A stretch of 6,635 bases of DNA from Candidatus Krumholzibacteriota bacterium (GTDB lineage Bacteria; Krumholzibacteriota; Krumholzibacteriia; Krumholzibacteriales; Krumholzibacteriaceae): assembly GCA_030672805.1 (NCBI GenBank), contig DAOVFR010000143.1:1-6635 (forward strand), written 5' to 3'. The translations under genes were made by a program, and so were the position numbers. Positions within the stretch are counted from its first letter, which is position 1. Each line of letters starts with the position of its first letter. The notes beneath the pieces are model-generated. The model was not told the DNA's origin, did no database searches, and saw only the letters and a program-made list of their open reading frames with translations. This document shows, piece by piece, positions 1-6,635 of this stretch.

Positions 1-2991
1 CGTTTCCATGATACGGTGGAATGCGATTCCGAACATCGCGGCCCGTTCCGCCTCACGGGCTTCACCCTCGATAACGCACGACCGGTCCGCTGCCGGCTCC
101 TCGGACCGCCGTGCCGGGACCTCCTCCACGGCCGACGGATAGATGACGTATGGCGACCGGGATCCGGCATCGAGCAGGTTTTTCCGGGCAACGAGCCATC
201 TCTCGCGCTTGCGGCGTGCGCCGGCTGCTTTGCGATCGGTCCACCGCCGCAGCGAAACGAAAGGTCTTGGAGTGAAATCCAGTTCAGGGAGATCGGACAC
301 CTTCCAGGTGACGACGCGGCGTTTTGCAGCAGCGGCGGCGCCACCGGAGCGCACCGGCGGGCCGGCGCCTGCTGCTGCACCGCCAGGGGGCGGATCGCCC
401 GTGGGCGTTTCTTCATCCACTATACCTGGCAGCATGTCACGTAAGATTTCGAAGAACCCCCCCTTCCCCGGTATCCAGGGAATGACGAGGAGATCTCCGG
501 CCCTCGTGGCAGCGACGTACAGAAGCCGTGCCGCTTCAGCTTCCTCACGCTGACCCTCACGTCCGGCCGCTGATGCATAACCGCTTGTCTCGACGTAATC
601 GCCTATCTTGAAATCGATACCCCCCCGTTTTCCGAACAGAAGCCTGGGAAGCGGTCCCTTCCGCTGGACAAGATTCGCGAGAATGACGACGGGAAACTGA
701 AGCCCCTTCGACTTGTGAATCGTAAGCAGTTTGACGGCCTCTCCGCCATCCTCGACGAGAGGCGATTCACCCTCGGCCGCGCCGAGCGTCTCCTGCCCGC
801 GGAACCAGCGGGTGAAGTGCCTGAACGTGTACGATTTTCCATCAAACGAACGTGCGATGCCGAGTGCCTTCTCGACGTTCAGGACCCGCTGCTGCCCGTG
901 CGGTCTGAGCAGACACAACTCCCGGTAACCGGTCCCGTGAAGAAGTTCATCGAGGGTGCCGGCCGCCCCCCTGTCGTTTCTTGCGTGATGGAGCCCGGCA
1001 AGCAATTCGAATGCCGCGGCAAAATCAACGAACTCATCACCTGCCGGAACGCCGCCACCAAGGTACCGGAGTTTGCCGCCGGCCCGCGTGTAGAGAAAAA
1101 TCTCCTCATCGCTGAACCCGAAGAGGGGAGAGCGAAGGGCTGCAACGAGGTAGAGCGGGTCCCGGGGATCCTCGATCGCGGAAAGGGCGGCGGCGAGATC
1201 GCGGATCTCCTGACGCGTATAGTACAGTCTGCCACCTTCCACGACATAAGGAATGCCTGCTGCCCGGAGCGGATCCTCGTAATTCTCTATACCCGTCGTC
1301 CCGCGGTAGAGAACGGCTATGTCGCCGTACCTGACGGTACGCAGATTTCGCGTCCCGGGGTCCAGCACCACCCGCCCGTCACGTACGATTCCCTCTATGA
1401 GGCGGGCTATCGCCTCACCCTCGATCCTGCGGATCTCTCCCGCCCCCATGTCCGCACTGCCCGGCTCGAGGTCGAGCTGGACCACGGCGTGACCCTCTTC
1501 GCCACGAAACGGATGTATCGGCTCGTACGCCGGTTGGAACCTGCCGTCTTCGGGCCTCTGTATTATCACGGAAAAGGCATCGTTCACCCAGTCAAGGATA
1601 CCGGGCACCGATCTGAAGTTCTGCGTGATCTTTCGATACGAACCCTGCCGGGACAGGCGTTCCTTCACCTCTTCGTATATCTCGACGTCGGCTCCCCGGA
1701 ACCGGTAGATGCTCTGTTTCGGATCGCCTACGATGAACAGCTTGCCGGGCTGCGGCTCCGAGCCGGGCGGATCCTCCGGAGCGCCGGCGAGAAGGTAGAC
1801 GATCTCCGCCTGTAACGCGTCGGTGTCCTGAAACTCGTCCACGAGAAAATACCGGTACCGTCTTCTCAATGACTGAAGGGCTTTCTCGTCATCGAGCAGC
1901 TTTCTTGTCCTGATGAGAAGGTCGTCGAAGTCGAGCACGCCCTCGGCCCTTTTCCGCTCGTCGACGAATTCCTCGAACTCCCCAAACCATCCCACGAGCT
2001 CGTCCCTCAGATCGTCGGTGCAGCTTTTCCTGTATTCCTCCCGGATTACGGCCAGCTCACGGGTTATTTCCTTCTGCCTCGTGCATTCCTCCGGCGGCCT
2101 CCAGTTTTTCTTGTTGCCTTTTGCCTTCGGCAGCCGGACGAGCAGCAGGTAATCTTCCAGCTCTTGCCCATCGAGGCTGTCGATGACCCCGACGCGTCCC
2201 GAAAAGTCCTCGATCTCCCGGTAACCCCGGTCTCCGTAATCGATGCAGTAATCCCGTGCCATGTTGTTAAGATCGGCGGCGGCCCGTCTGACTCTGTCAC
2301 GCACGGTCTCTGCATCGATGCATCCATGCCCCGTATCGTGAGTGCCCGTCCCACCGGCAGTGAGGCCGTGAACGGACCGGTCGGCGACAATCTCCGCATC
2401 GCCGCAGAATATGCCCGAAAGCGATCTCTCCCCGCGGCGCTCGTAGAACTGGCGGGCCAGGACCCCGAGTTTCTCGACCGTGATCCCGAACGAGATGAGG
2501 CGTTTCAGCAGTTTCTCGCGGTGGCCCGACACGCGAGCGATGAATCCATTCCAGCATTCATCGATCAACAGTGACGCATCGAGTGCATCGAGCTGCCGGA
2601 AGCCCGGATCGATCAGCGCCTCGAGAGGATGTTCCCTGAGAATCGACGCGGCGAACGAGTGAATCGTCGAGATCGGCGCCCGCTCCAGTTCGTGTGCGGC
2701 CCGTTCGAGCCTCCGGCGAACCTGCTCATCGAGGCTGCCGTCTTCGAGATCTTTCATTATCTCGCGGCGAACACGCGCCTTCATCTCCCCCGCGGCCTTC
2801 TCGGTGAAGGTGATCGCGACTATCCGGCCGGCCCTTGCCTTCCCGGCATGAATAACCGAAAGAAACCTGTCAACGAGGAGACTTGTTTTGCCCGTTCCCG
2901 CACCTGCCTCGATACAGAAGGACGCCTCGAGGTTCTCGACGGCCTCGATCCTCGACGCCCCGTCGACAAGATCCCGCCCGTTTCCCGTCAT
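1..2991 (-). CDS. addA: AddA-like ATP-dependent helicase/nuclease subunit A, C-terminus cut by window edge
   Basis: Motor subunit of an AddAB double-strand-break-processing complex in the cytoplasm: it unwinds DNA from broken ends and resects them for RecA loading. I translated the minus strand from the ATG at 2991: 997 codons without a stop up to base 1. Superfamily 1A motifs appear in order: Walker A (EAGAGTGKT, residues 28-36), motif Ia (TFTEKAAGEM, 61-70), ISTIHSF (107-113), LDFDDLL (353-359), Walker B (VDEFQDT, 384-390), motif III (VGDPKQSIYRFRG, 421-433), motif IV (QNFRS, 457-461), motif V (TIHKSKGLQF, 757-766) and motif VI (LLYVAATRA, 823-831). A Gly/Ala/Pro-rich linker (about 858-892) leads to the start of a PD-(D/E)XK nuclease domain, of which only the first motif (G988-x3-H992) is visible. 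The catalytic Asp and D-x-K residues lie beyond the left edge; AddA proteins usually run 1100-1250 residues, so roughly 100-250 are missing. The start is supported by a strong ribosome binding site and a one-base overlap with addB. An Arg (R14) stands where many relatives have the Q-motif Gln. A RecB name is less likely because the partner is AddB-like. Confidence 0.93.
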   Translation of the reverse strand, partial: MTGNGRDLVDGASRIEAVENLEASFCIEAGAGTGKTSLLVDRFLSVIHAGKARAGRIVAITFTEKAAGEMKARVRREIMKDLEDGSLDEQVRRRLERAAHELERAPISTIHSFAASILREHPLEALIDPGFRQLDALDASLLIDECWNGFIARVSGHREKLLKRLISFGITVEKLGVLARQFYERRGERSLSGIFCGDAEIVADRSVHGLTAGGTGTHDTGHGCIDAETVRDRVRRAAADLNNMARDYCIDYGDRGYREIEDFSGRVGVIDSLDGQELEDYLLLVRLPKAKGNKKNWRPPEECTRQKEITRELAVIREEYRKSCTDDLRDELVGWFGEFEEFVDERKRAEGVLDFDDLLIRTRKLLDDEKALQSLRRRYRYFLVDEFQDTDALQAEIVYLLAGAPEDPPGSEPQPGKLFIVGDPKQSIYRFRGADVEIYEEVKERLSRQGSYRKITQNFRSVPGILDWVNDAFSVIIQRPEDGRFQPAYEPIHPFRGEEGHAVVQLDLEPGSADMGAGEIRRIEGEAIARLIEGIVRDGRVVLDPGTRNLRTVRYGDIAVLYRGTTGIENYEDPLRAAGIPYVVEGGRLYYTRQEIRDLAAALSAIEDPRDPLYLVAALRSPLFGFSDEEIFLYTRAGGKLRYLGGGVPAGDEFVDFAAAFELLAGLHHARNDRGAAGTLDELLHGTGYRELCLLRPHGQQRVLNVEKALGIARSFDGKSYTFRHFTRWFRGQETLGAAEGESPLVEDGGEAVKLLTIHKSKGLQFPVVILANLVQRKGPLPRLLFGKRGGIDFKIGDYVETSGYASAAGREGQREEAEAARLLYVAATRAGDLLVIPWIPGKGGFFEILRDMLPGIVDEETPTGDPPPGGAAAGAGPPVRSGGAAAAAKRRVVTWKVSDLPELDFTPRPFVSLRRWTDRKAAGARRKRERWLVARKNLLDAGSRSPYVIYPSAVEEVPARRSEEPAADRSCVIEGEAREAERAAMFGIAFHRIMET

Positions 2992-5900
2992 TAATCCCTC
3001 CCCCTCAGGACAAGGTAGTCGAGACACCGCCGGTCCCGGCGGGCCTTGCGCTTGAACAGCCGACCGACTCCTGACGGGCAGGCGGGCCGCAGCCGGCAGT
3101 GCGTACACAACCTGTCCTCCGACGGAGCGTAGAACAGGCCTCGCTCGATACCGTCGATGATCACATCGAGGATGCGCCCGAGCTCAACGCCATCGCTATC
3201 CCACCGGGCGCCCGTAAAAACAACACGCTCCCTGCCGCCGAGCCAGACTCTCCGGTACTCCGCGGCACCCTCCGTCACGGGCCTTTCGAGCAGCCTCGAT
3301 GCAGCATGCAGGTAGACAGGCAGTTGAAGGTACGCACCACCTCCCATATCCTGGTCCTTCTGCCGTAGAGTTCCCGTCTTGTAATCGATCACCCGGAAAC
3401 GACCGTCGGCGGAAAGGTCTATCCGGTCTATTCTCCCGTGGAACCTTATCGACCTGTTCCCCGTCTCGAACTCCACCGTCCCGCCTTTGCCTATTCCTCC
3501 GAACGGTTTCTCGAAGTGGACCGGTTCATACTCACCTGCCTCGTCCAGCTCATCCTCCAAAAAGAGTCTGACCGATTCGGCGATCAGGCGTTTTTCGATC
3601 TCCCAGAAAACCGGCAGGCCTACCGCTTCACGCTCCGGATAGCGCGACAGTACGCCCTCGACGATCCCCGCAGCAATTCCGAGCACTTCCCGCCCATCGG
3701 ATCGTTCGAGTGGCAGAAGACCATTTTCCCTGAATGCACGGTAGCAAAGCGCAAGAAGCTCATGGACGAGGCTGCCGCGCTGAAGGGGGGTGAGCGAGAG
3801 AATGCGCTCCGGTTCTTCCATGCGCTCGATCTTCAGGATATTCCCAAGAAAGTAAGCGAATGGACACCTCGCGTATCTCTCGAGCGATGTCGGAGAAAAA
3901 CTCCATTCCCTTTTCTCGAGCATCGCGTGCAGTTCTTCCAGCACTCGCTGCGAAGCAAAAACCCCATCGTAGGATGTGAACCGCCCTGTACCCCACCTCT
4001 GTTCGACGAGCGCCGCGCCCCGCGAAAAGAACACGTTTTCCGGAAGAGCGCCGGCTCCGTCAGCAAATGCCCCGGCCTGAACGAGATCGTACTCGTGCGG
4101 GCTTAGCAGGGCTCCTTCACCGGCTCGTTCGCCGTGACGGGTAATCCGCATGAATTCCACCACACCGCAGTTCCCGGCGCCTTCCCATCCGATGAATCGC
4201 AGATAAGACGACGGCATCTTTTCTCTTCCCGTTCCCTCCTCGAATCTAGGGTAGCTGCAGAAAAGTTCCTCCCGGGCGCTACGCGCGGCGAGTACGAAAA
4301 GGAGGGCTTCCTCCTCGAGTCTTCCGATTTTCTCCGGAAGTGAGACCGCGCCGCCGGTGAGTGTGCCGATCTCCCGCCTCTCGTTATCCTTCAGGAACGG
4401 GTCCTGCCGCACAGACCCGGGAAGGCTGCTCTCTGTGCAGCCGAGCACGAAGACCGTCCCGAACGACAGACCCCTCGCCCGGCCGATCGGCAGCACGTTG
4501 ATCCCGGAGCCGAACAGGCGTCCATGATGCCCCCTTGGAGCACGGAGGGCTTCCCCGGCGATCCTCGCAAACATCTCGAACGGAATTTCATCCGATATCG
4601 CATCGAGCGCCGCGAGCTTCCCGATACAGCCGTGTACCTCTTTGCCGCGGGGTGATTCAGAAAAAATATCACTGATCAGCACGGTGAAACGGTCCGCGAA
4701 CCAGCTCCAGGAATGTCTTGCGCCGAACTCGCCGGACCCACTCTCCAGTCTTTCCAGAACCTTATGGACGGTACGGGCCGCTGCAGCTTCCCCGGACGAT
4801 CCGCCATCACCGTCTGCCCTGAGCAGGAGCTCCATGAAACGCCCGTTCTCCACGACCCACCCTGAATCACCGAGCATGCCCGCCTCCGCGCTCTTTCGCA
4901 CCCACAGCGAGAAGGGATCGGACAGTCCGGACTGCCCCTCCGGTAAGGAGAGCGGAGCGGAAAGGAGAAAATCGACGAGGTCGCCGCGTTCGATTCCTCC
5001 GGCAAGCAGCCCGAGCAGTCTGAGCGCTCCCCGGGCGTACCGGTTCTCATCCGCGAGGGACGGCCTCATGGCCGAATACGGAACGCGCGCTTCATCAAGC
5101 ATGCTTTTTAAAACCGGCCAGTACGCCTCCCACGAAGGCAGCAACACACCGATCTCGTTGAACCTGCGTCCGTTTGTTCCGGCAAGATCGAGGATCCTGC
5201 GGACGACTGCTCTCGCCTCCTCCACCTCACCCGGTGCGCTTATTACAATCTTTCTCACATTCCCCGTTCTGTCGGCGCCGGTTGGGCGGGCTTGAACGAT
5301 GTCGAATCCTTCACGCCCGAGCCTCTCGATCGTCGCCCTCGAGAATTCATAGGGCTCTTCCTCACACCACGGCACGAACAGGACGACACGTTGCCCCGCT
5401 GCCAGCGTCCCCAACAGCCTCCACTGGAGTTCGTTGAAATCGTAGAACCCGTATACGAAAAGCGGTGTGTTGTTCCGGATGTCTCCTGCCAGGTCCGCGG
5501 CGCGTGAGAAACGGGTGTGCACGTCCCCCCCCACTTCGAGCACCCGCTCACGGTACCGTACGTACAGGGCGAACAGTCCCTTCAATCTCTCCCGTATTAC
5601 CCCCGCGGACCCCGAATCCCGCAGAAGATCGATCGCAGTGTCATGCGAACATCCCCCCTCGTCGAGATCGGTGAAGGTGGCGAGAAGGGCTTCACCGAAC
5701 CCTCTCGTTCCCGAGACCCCATCGAAAACAGCGGGGAGTCCCTGCTCGTCGAGCAGCCCGCTCACTATCATCCGGTCACCGTATGCGGGCAGCATCGGAC
5801 CCGGGGGCCTCCGCGACGAGACCTCCAGTGACGAGATGAGATCGACAAAGGTAGAGAACCGTACGTTAAAAAGCTCGCCGGCCGCTCCTGTGAGCATCCT

Positions 5901-6044
5901 CTTCAGGTACACACCCAGCAGGTTCGAACCTACCAGTATGTCGACAGGGCCGAACGGGTCCTTTCTCCTGGCGGATTCGAACTCCGAAAGGAGTGCCGGT
6001 TCGAGGTCAGAATAGGAGGCGCCCGTAAAGACCGTGCCGCTCAT
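2991..6044 (-). CDS. addB: AddB-like helicase/nuclease subunit B with PD-(D/E)XK nuclease and Fe-S cluster
   Basis: Second subunit of the AddAB complex; in characterised members it recognises Chi and its nuclease cuts the 5'-ended strand. The 1017-residue protein has a helicase-like N-terminal part with no GxxGxGKT Walker A, so it should not be a motor. Family-typical segments are DILVGSNLLGVYLKRML (35-51), VYGFYDFNELQWRLL (197-211) and GRARGLSFGTVFVLG (521-535). The nuclease domain occupies about 715-990: G757-x3-H761, GRIDRID (870-876, with D873), VIDYKTG (885-891, with D887 and K889) and LQLPVYL (906-912). The Fe-S cysteines fit the AddB pattern: C727 in ARCPFAYFL, then C980-x2-C983-x5-C989. 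All catalytic and cluster residues are present, so both activities should be intact. The length is shorter than Bacillus AddB (about 1170) and nearer to proteobacterial AddB. The ATG at 6044 is the earliest possible start: an in-frame TGA lies at 6080-6078 with no start codon between. Its ribosome binding site is weak (AGG, 4 bases before ATG). The ORF ends in TAA overlapping the addA ATG. Confidence 0.93.
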   Translation of the reverse strand: MSGTVFTGASYSDLEPALLSEFESARRKDPFGPVDILVGSNLLGVYLKRMLTGAAGELFNVRFSTFVDLISSLEVSSRRPPGPMLPAYGDRMIVSGLLDEQGLPAVFDGVSGTRGFGEALLATFTDLDEGGCSHDTAIDLLRDSGSAGVIRERLKGLFALYVRYRERVLEVGGDVHTRFSRAADLAGDIRNNTPLFVYGFYDFNELQWRLLGTLAAGQRVVLFVPWCEEEPYEFSRATIERLGREGFDIVQARPTGADRTGNVRKIVISAPGEVEEARAVVRRILDLAGTNGRRFNEIGVLLPSWEAYWPVLKSMLDEARVPYSAMRPSLADENRYARGALRLLGLLAGGIERGDLVDFLLSAPLSLPEGQSGLSDPFSLWVRKSAEAGMLGDSGWVVENGRFMELLLRADGDGGSSGEAAAARTVHKVLERLESGSGEFGARHSWSWFADRFTVLISDIFSESPRGKEVHGCIGKLAALDAISDEIPFEMFARIAGEALRAPRGHHGRLFGSGINVLPIGRARGLSFGTVFVLGCTESSLPGSVRQDPFLKDNERREIGTLTGGAVSLPEKIGRLEEEALLFVLAARSAREELFCSYPRFEEGTGREKMPSSYLRFIGWEGAGNCGVVEFMRITRHGERAGEGALLSPHEYDLVQAGAFADGAGALPENVFFSRGAALVEQRWGTGRFTSYDGVFASQRVLEELHAMLEKREWSFSPTSLERYARCPFAYFLGNILKIERMEEPERILSLTPLQRGSLVHELLALCYRAFRENGLLPLERSDGREVLGIAAGIVEGVLSRYPEREAVGLPVFWEIEKRLIAESVRLFLEDELDEAGEYEPVHFEKPFGGIGKGGTVEFETGNRSIRFHGRIDRIDLSADGRFRVIDYKTGTLRQKDQDMGGGAYLQLPVYLHAASRLLERPVTEGAAEYRRVWLGGRERVVFTGARWDSDGVELGRILDVIIDGIERGLFYAPSEDRLCTHCRLRPACPSGVGRLFKRKARRDRRCLDYLVLRGRD
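2997..3002 (-). promoter_or_regulatory. Ribosome binding site of addA within the addB 3' end
   Basis: The minus strand reads GGGAGG, then five bases, then the ATG at 2991, a near-ideal Shine-Dalgarno spacing. The site lies in the last sense codons of addB (Leu-Arg-Gly-Arg-Asp, then stop). The TAATG junction means a ribosome ending addB sits directly on the addA start, which favours coupled, balanced synthesis of the two subunits. This site decides the addA start, because the frame stays open for some distance upstream inside addB. Confidence 0.8.
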
Positions 6045-6207
6045 AAAACCTGTTTCGAAAGAAGTGGCAGGATACGTTCATCCATTACGCAAACAACCGG
6101 GTGCAATAGTAACAGAGTGAAAATTCGAAGGAAAGAACGGAAATGACAGTCCGCACACGGGGGAAAGGATTCCCGGATCCAAGTGGGTGCGGCTTGCCGG
6201 ACACACC
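6045..6207 (-). promoter_or_regulatory. Intergenic leader of the addBA operon; promoter expected but not resolved
   Basis: This 163-bp stretch lies between the terminator of the upstream gene and the addB start and is the only place in the window for the operon promoter. It is richer in A+T than the flanking genes. On the minus strand, TACTAT (6110-6105) and TATCCT (6074-6069) each match a sigma-70 -10 box at only four of six positions, and neither has a good -35 partner, so I assign no promoter. A 10-base direct repeat, TTCGAARGAA, occurs at 6054-6063 and 6124-6133 (70 bp apart), and an inverted repeat GGAT-N6-ATCC lies at 6070-6083. No GAAC-N4-GTTC or GTTC-N7-GTTC type LexA box was seen. 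The addB ribosome binding site is only an AGG at 6051-6049. Confidence 0.4.
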
Positions 6208-6244
6208 AAAAAACCGGCGCGGGGAAACTCCCCGCACCGGTTTT
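6208..6244 (-). terminator. Rho-independent terminator of the upstream surface-protein gene
   Basis: A 15-base-pair stem (arms 6230-6244 and 6210-6224) closes a five-base loop (6225-6229). The core is GC-rich (CCGG and CGGGG blocks), flanked by A and T runs; in the minus-strand RNA the hairpin ends in a run of six U (6213-6208). Direction is also indicated by pairing: the 6236/6218 position is a U-G wobble in minus-strand RNA but a C-A mismatch in plus-strand RNA. It starts 27 bases after the TAG at 6274-6272, as expected for a terminator of that gene, and it separates that gene from addBA. Confidence 0.88.
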
Positions 6245-6271
6245 GCAGCTTTTGGATCTCGCTGCCCGTTG

Positions 6272-6634
6272 CTATGCCCTGACGCGCCTCCTTATCAGCA
6301 CCGCAGCGGCGAGGATCATGGCAAGAACCAGGATCGTCACAACTGGCAGCGTGAAGAGAGGCACCGGAATCGGCTCGATCACGTGGACAAGCTGGACGCA
6401 GGTGTCATAAACCGTGCCCGTAGCCGTATCCCACGCGATGATCGTAAGCGTATCCAGATCACAGATGTTGGCCGCACCGGCGTTCACGACAGCATAGATG
6501 TCCTCGCACTCGCCGCCGGCAACGACAACAGCGCCACCCTGCGGGAAGCCTGCGCCGATATGACCGGTGCTCGCGATCTCGTAGGTGAAGCTGATAGCGC
6601 CTGCGCACGGATCACCGTTGCAGATCGAGAACGG
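6272..6634 (-). CDS. 3' end of a predicted surface protein with C-terminal membrane anchor
   Basis: I do not recognise the family. The frame is open from the right edge to the TAG at 6274-6272, giving the last 120 residues; the start and any signal peptide lie outside the window. The visible part begins PFSICNGDPCAG and continues with alternating polar/hydrophobic stretches such as AISFTYEIAS and TLTIIAWDTA, suggesting beta strands. Five cysteines (in SIC, DPC, GEC, NIC and DTC) would suit disulfides outside the cytoplasm. The C-terminus has VPLFTLP, a membrane helix of about 20 residues (LPVVTILVLAMILAAAVLI) and RRRVRA. This is the architecture of C-terminal sorting signals such as PEP-CTERM or IPTL-CTERM (short Pro motif, helix, Arg cluster), but neither a clear PEP nor an IPTL motif is present, so a plain tail anchor with the Arg cluster inside is equally possible. 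A good intrinsic terminator follows. The reading frame is convincing; the function is unknown. Confidence 0.72.
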   Translation of the reverse strand, partial: PFSICNGDPCAGAISFTYEIASTGHIGAGFPQGGAVVVAGGECEDIYAVVNAGAANICDLDTLTIIAWDTATGTVYDTCVQLVHVIEPIPVPLFTLPVVTILVLAMILAAAVLIRRRVRA

Positions 6635-6635
6635 G

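Noticed and set aside
715..1815. A 366-codon open frame on the plus strand
   Set aside because: It is antisense to the helicase core of addA, whose motifs IV and V lie in the same stretch. The length is explained by GC-rich codon bias; the translation has no recognisable domain and no ribosome binding site stands out.
3438..4106. A 222-codon open frame on the plus strand
   Set aside because: It lies wholly antisense to the nuclease half of addB, where catalytic and cysteine motifs prove the minus-strand frame. Its translation resembles no family I know.
4642..5295. A 217-codon plus-strand open frame rich in Ser, Pro and Arg
   Set aside because: That composition is typical of a shadow frame of a GC-rich gene; it lies inside addB.
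6166..6180. Near-palindrome around GGATTCCCGGATCC
   Set aside because: Imperfect, short, without a U-tract; common by chance in GC-rich DNA.
6183..6410. A small plus-strand open frame spanning the terminator
   Set aside because: It runs through the terminator hairpin and antisense to the surface-protein anchor; it has no supporting signal.
1..6635. A defence island, phage or mobile-element context
   Set aside because: Only addB, addA and one surface-protein fragment are present; no transposase, integrase, toxin, CRISPR repeat or defence gene was seen. AddAB is a housekeeping repair enzyme.

Overview
The window is about 60% GC and nearly all of its coding capacity is on the minus strand. It holds a two-gene operon for an AddAB-type helicase-nuclease (a RecBCD analogue used in double-strand break repair), and the 3' end of an unrelated gene for a predicted cell-surface protein anchored by its C-terminus. 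I see no RNA genes, mobile elements, CRISPR arrays or phage genes.

Layout in the direction of transcription (right to left). (1) 6634-6272 is the last 120 codons of a gene whose start lies beyond the right edge. Its product has a cysteine-containing extracytoplasmic part, one C-terminal membrane helix and a short arginine-rich tail. (2) 6244-6208 is an intrinsic terminator that ends this gene. (3) 6207-6045 is a 163-bp gap that should hold the operon promoter, though no strong promoter is visible. (4) 6044-2991 is addB, 1017 codons and complete. It has a degenerate helicase-like N-terminal part, a PD-(D/E)XK nuclease domain and an iron-sulfur cluster cysteine set. (5) 2991-1 is addA, 997 codons visible. 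It has a full set of UvrD/RecB-type (superfamily 1A) helicase motifs and runs off the left edge just as its C-terminal nuclease domain begins. addB and addA share one base in a TAATG junction, and a strong ribosome binding site for addA lies inside the last codons of addB, so translational coupling is likely.

How the genes work together: in characterised AddAB enzymes, AddA is the ATP-driven 3'-to-5' motor and its nuclease cuts the 3'-ended strand. AddB has a non-motor helicase fold that scans for the Chi sequence, an Fe-S cluster that holds its nuclease domain together, and a nuclease that cuts the 5'-ended strand. The motifs seen here fit that division of labour. The surface-protein gene is separated from the operon by the terminator and is probably functionally unrelated.

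Organism: the GC content, the form of AddA (an E-A-G-A-G-T-G-K-T Walker A preceded by an Arg rather than a Gln motif) and a surface protein ending in a hydrophobic helix plus Arg cluster suggest a GC-rich Gram-negative bacterium, perhaps a deltaproteobacterial or FCB-type uncultured lineage. This is a weak inference; nothing here fixes the taxonomy. I did not find an evident undescribed system. The points most worth a second look are the sorting-signal-like tail, the short Walker-less AddB, and the lineage-specific loops and linker in AddA.
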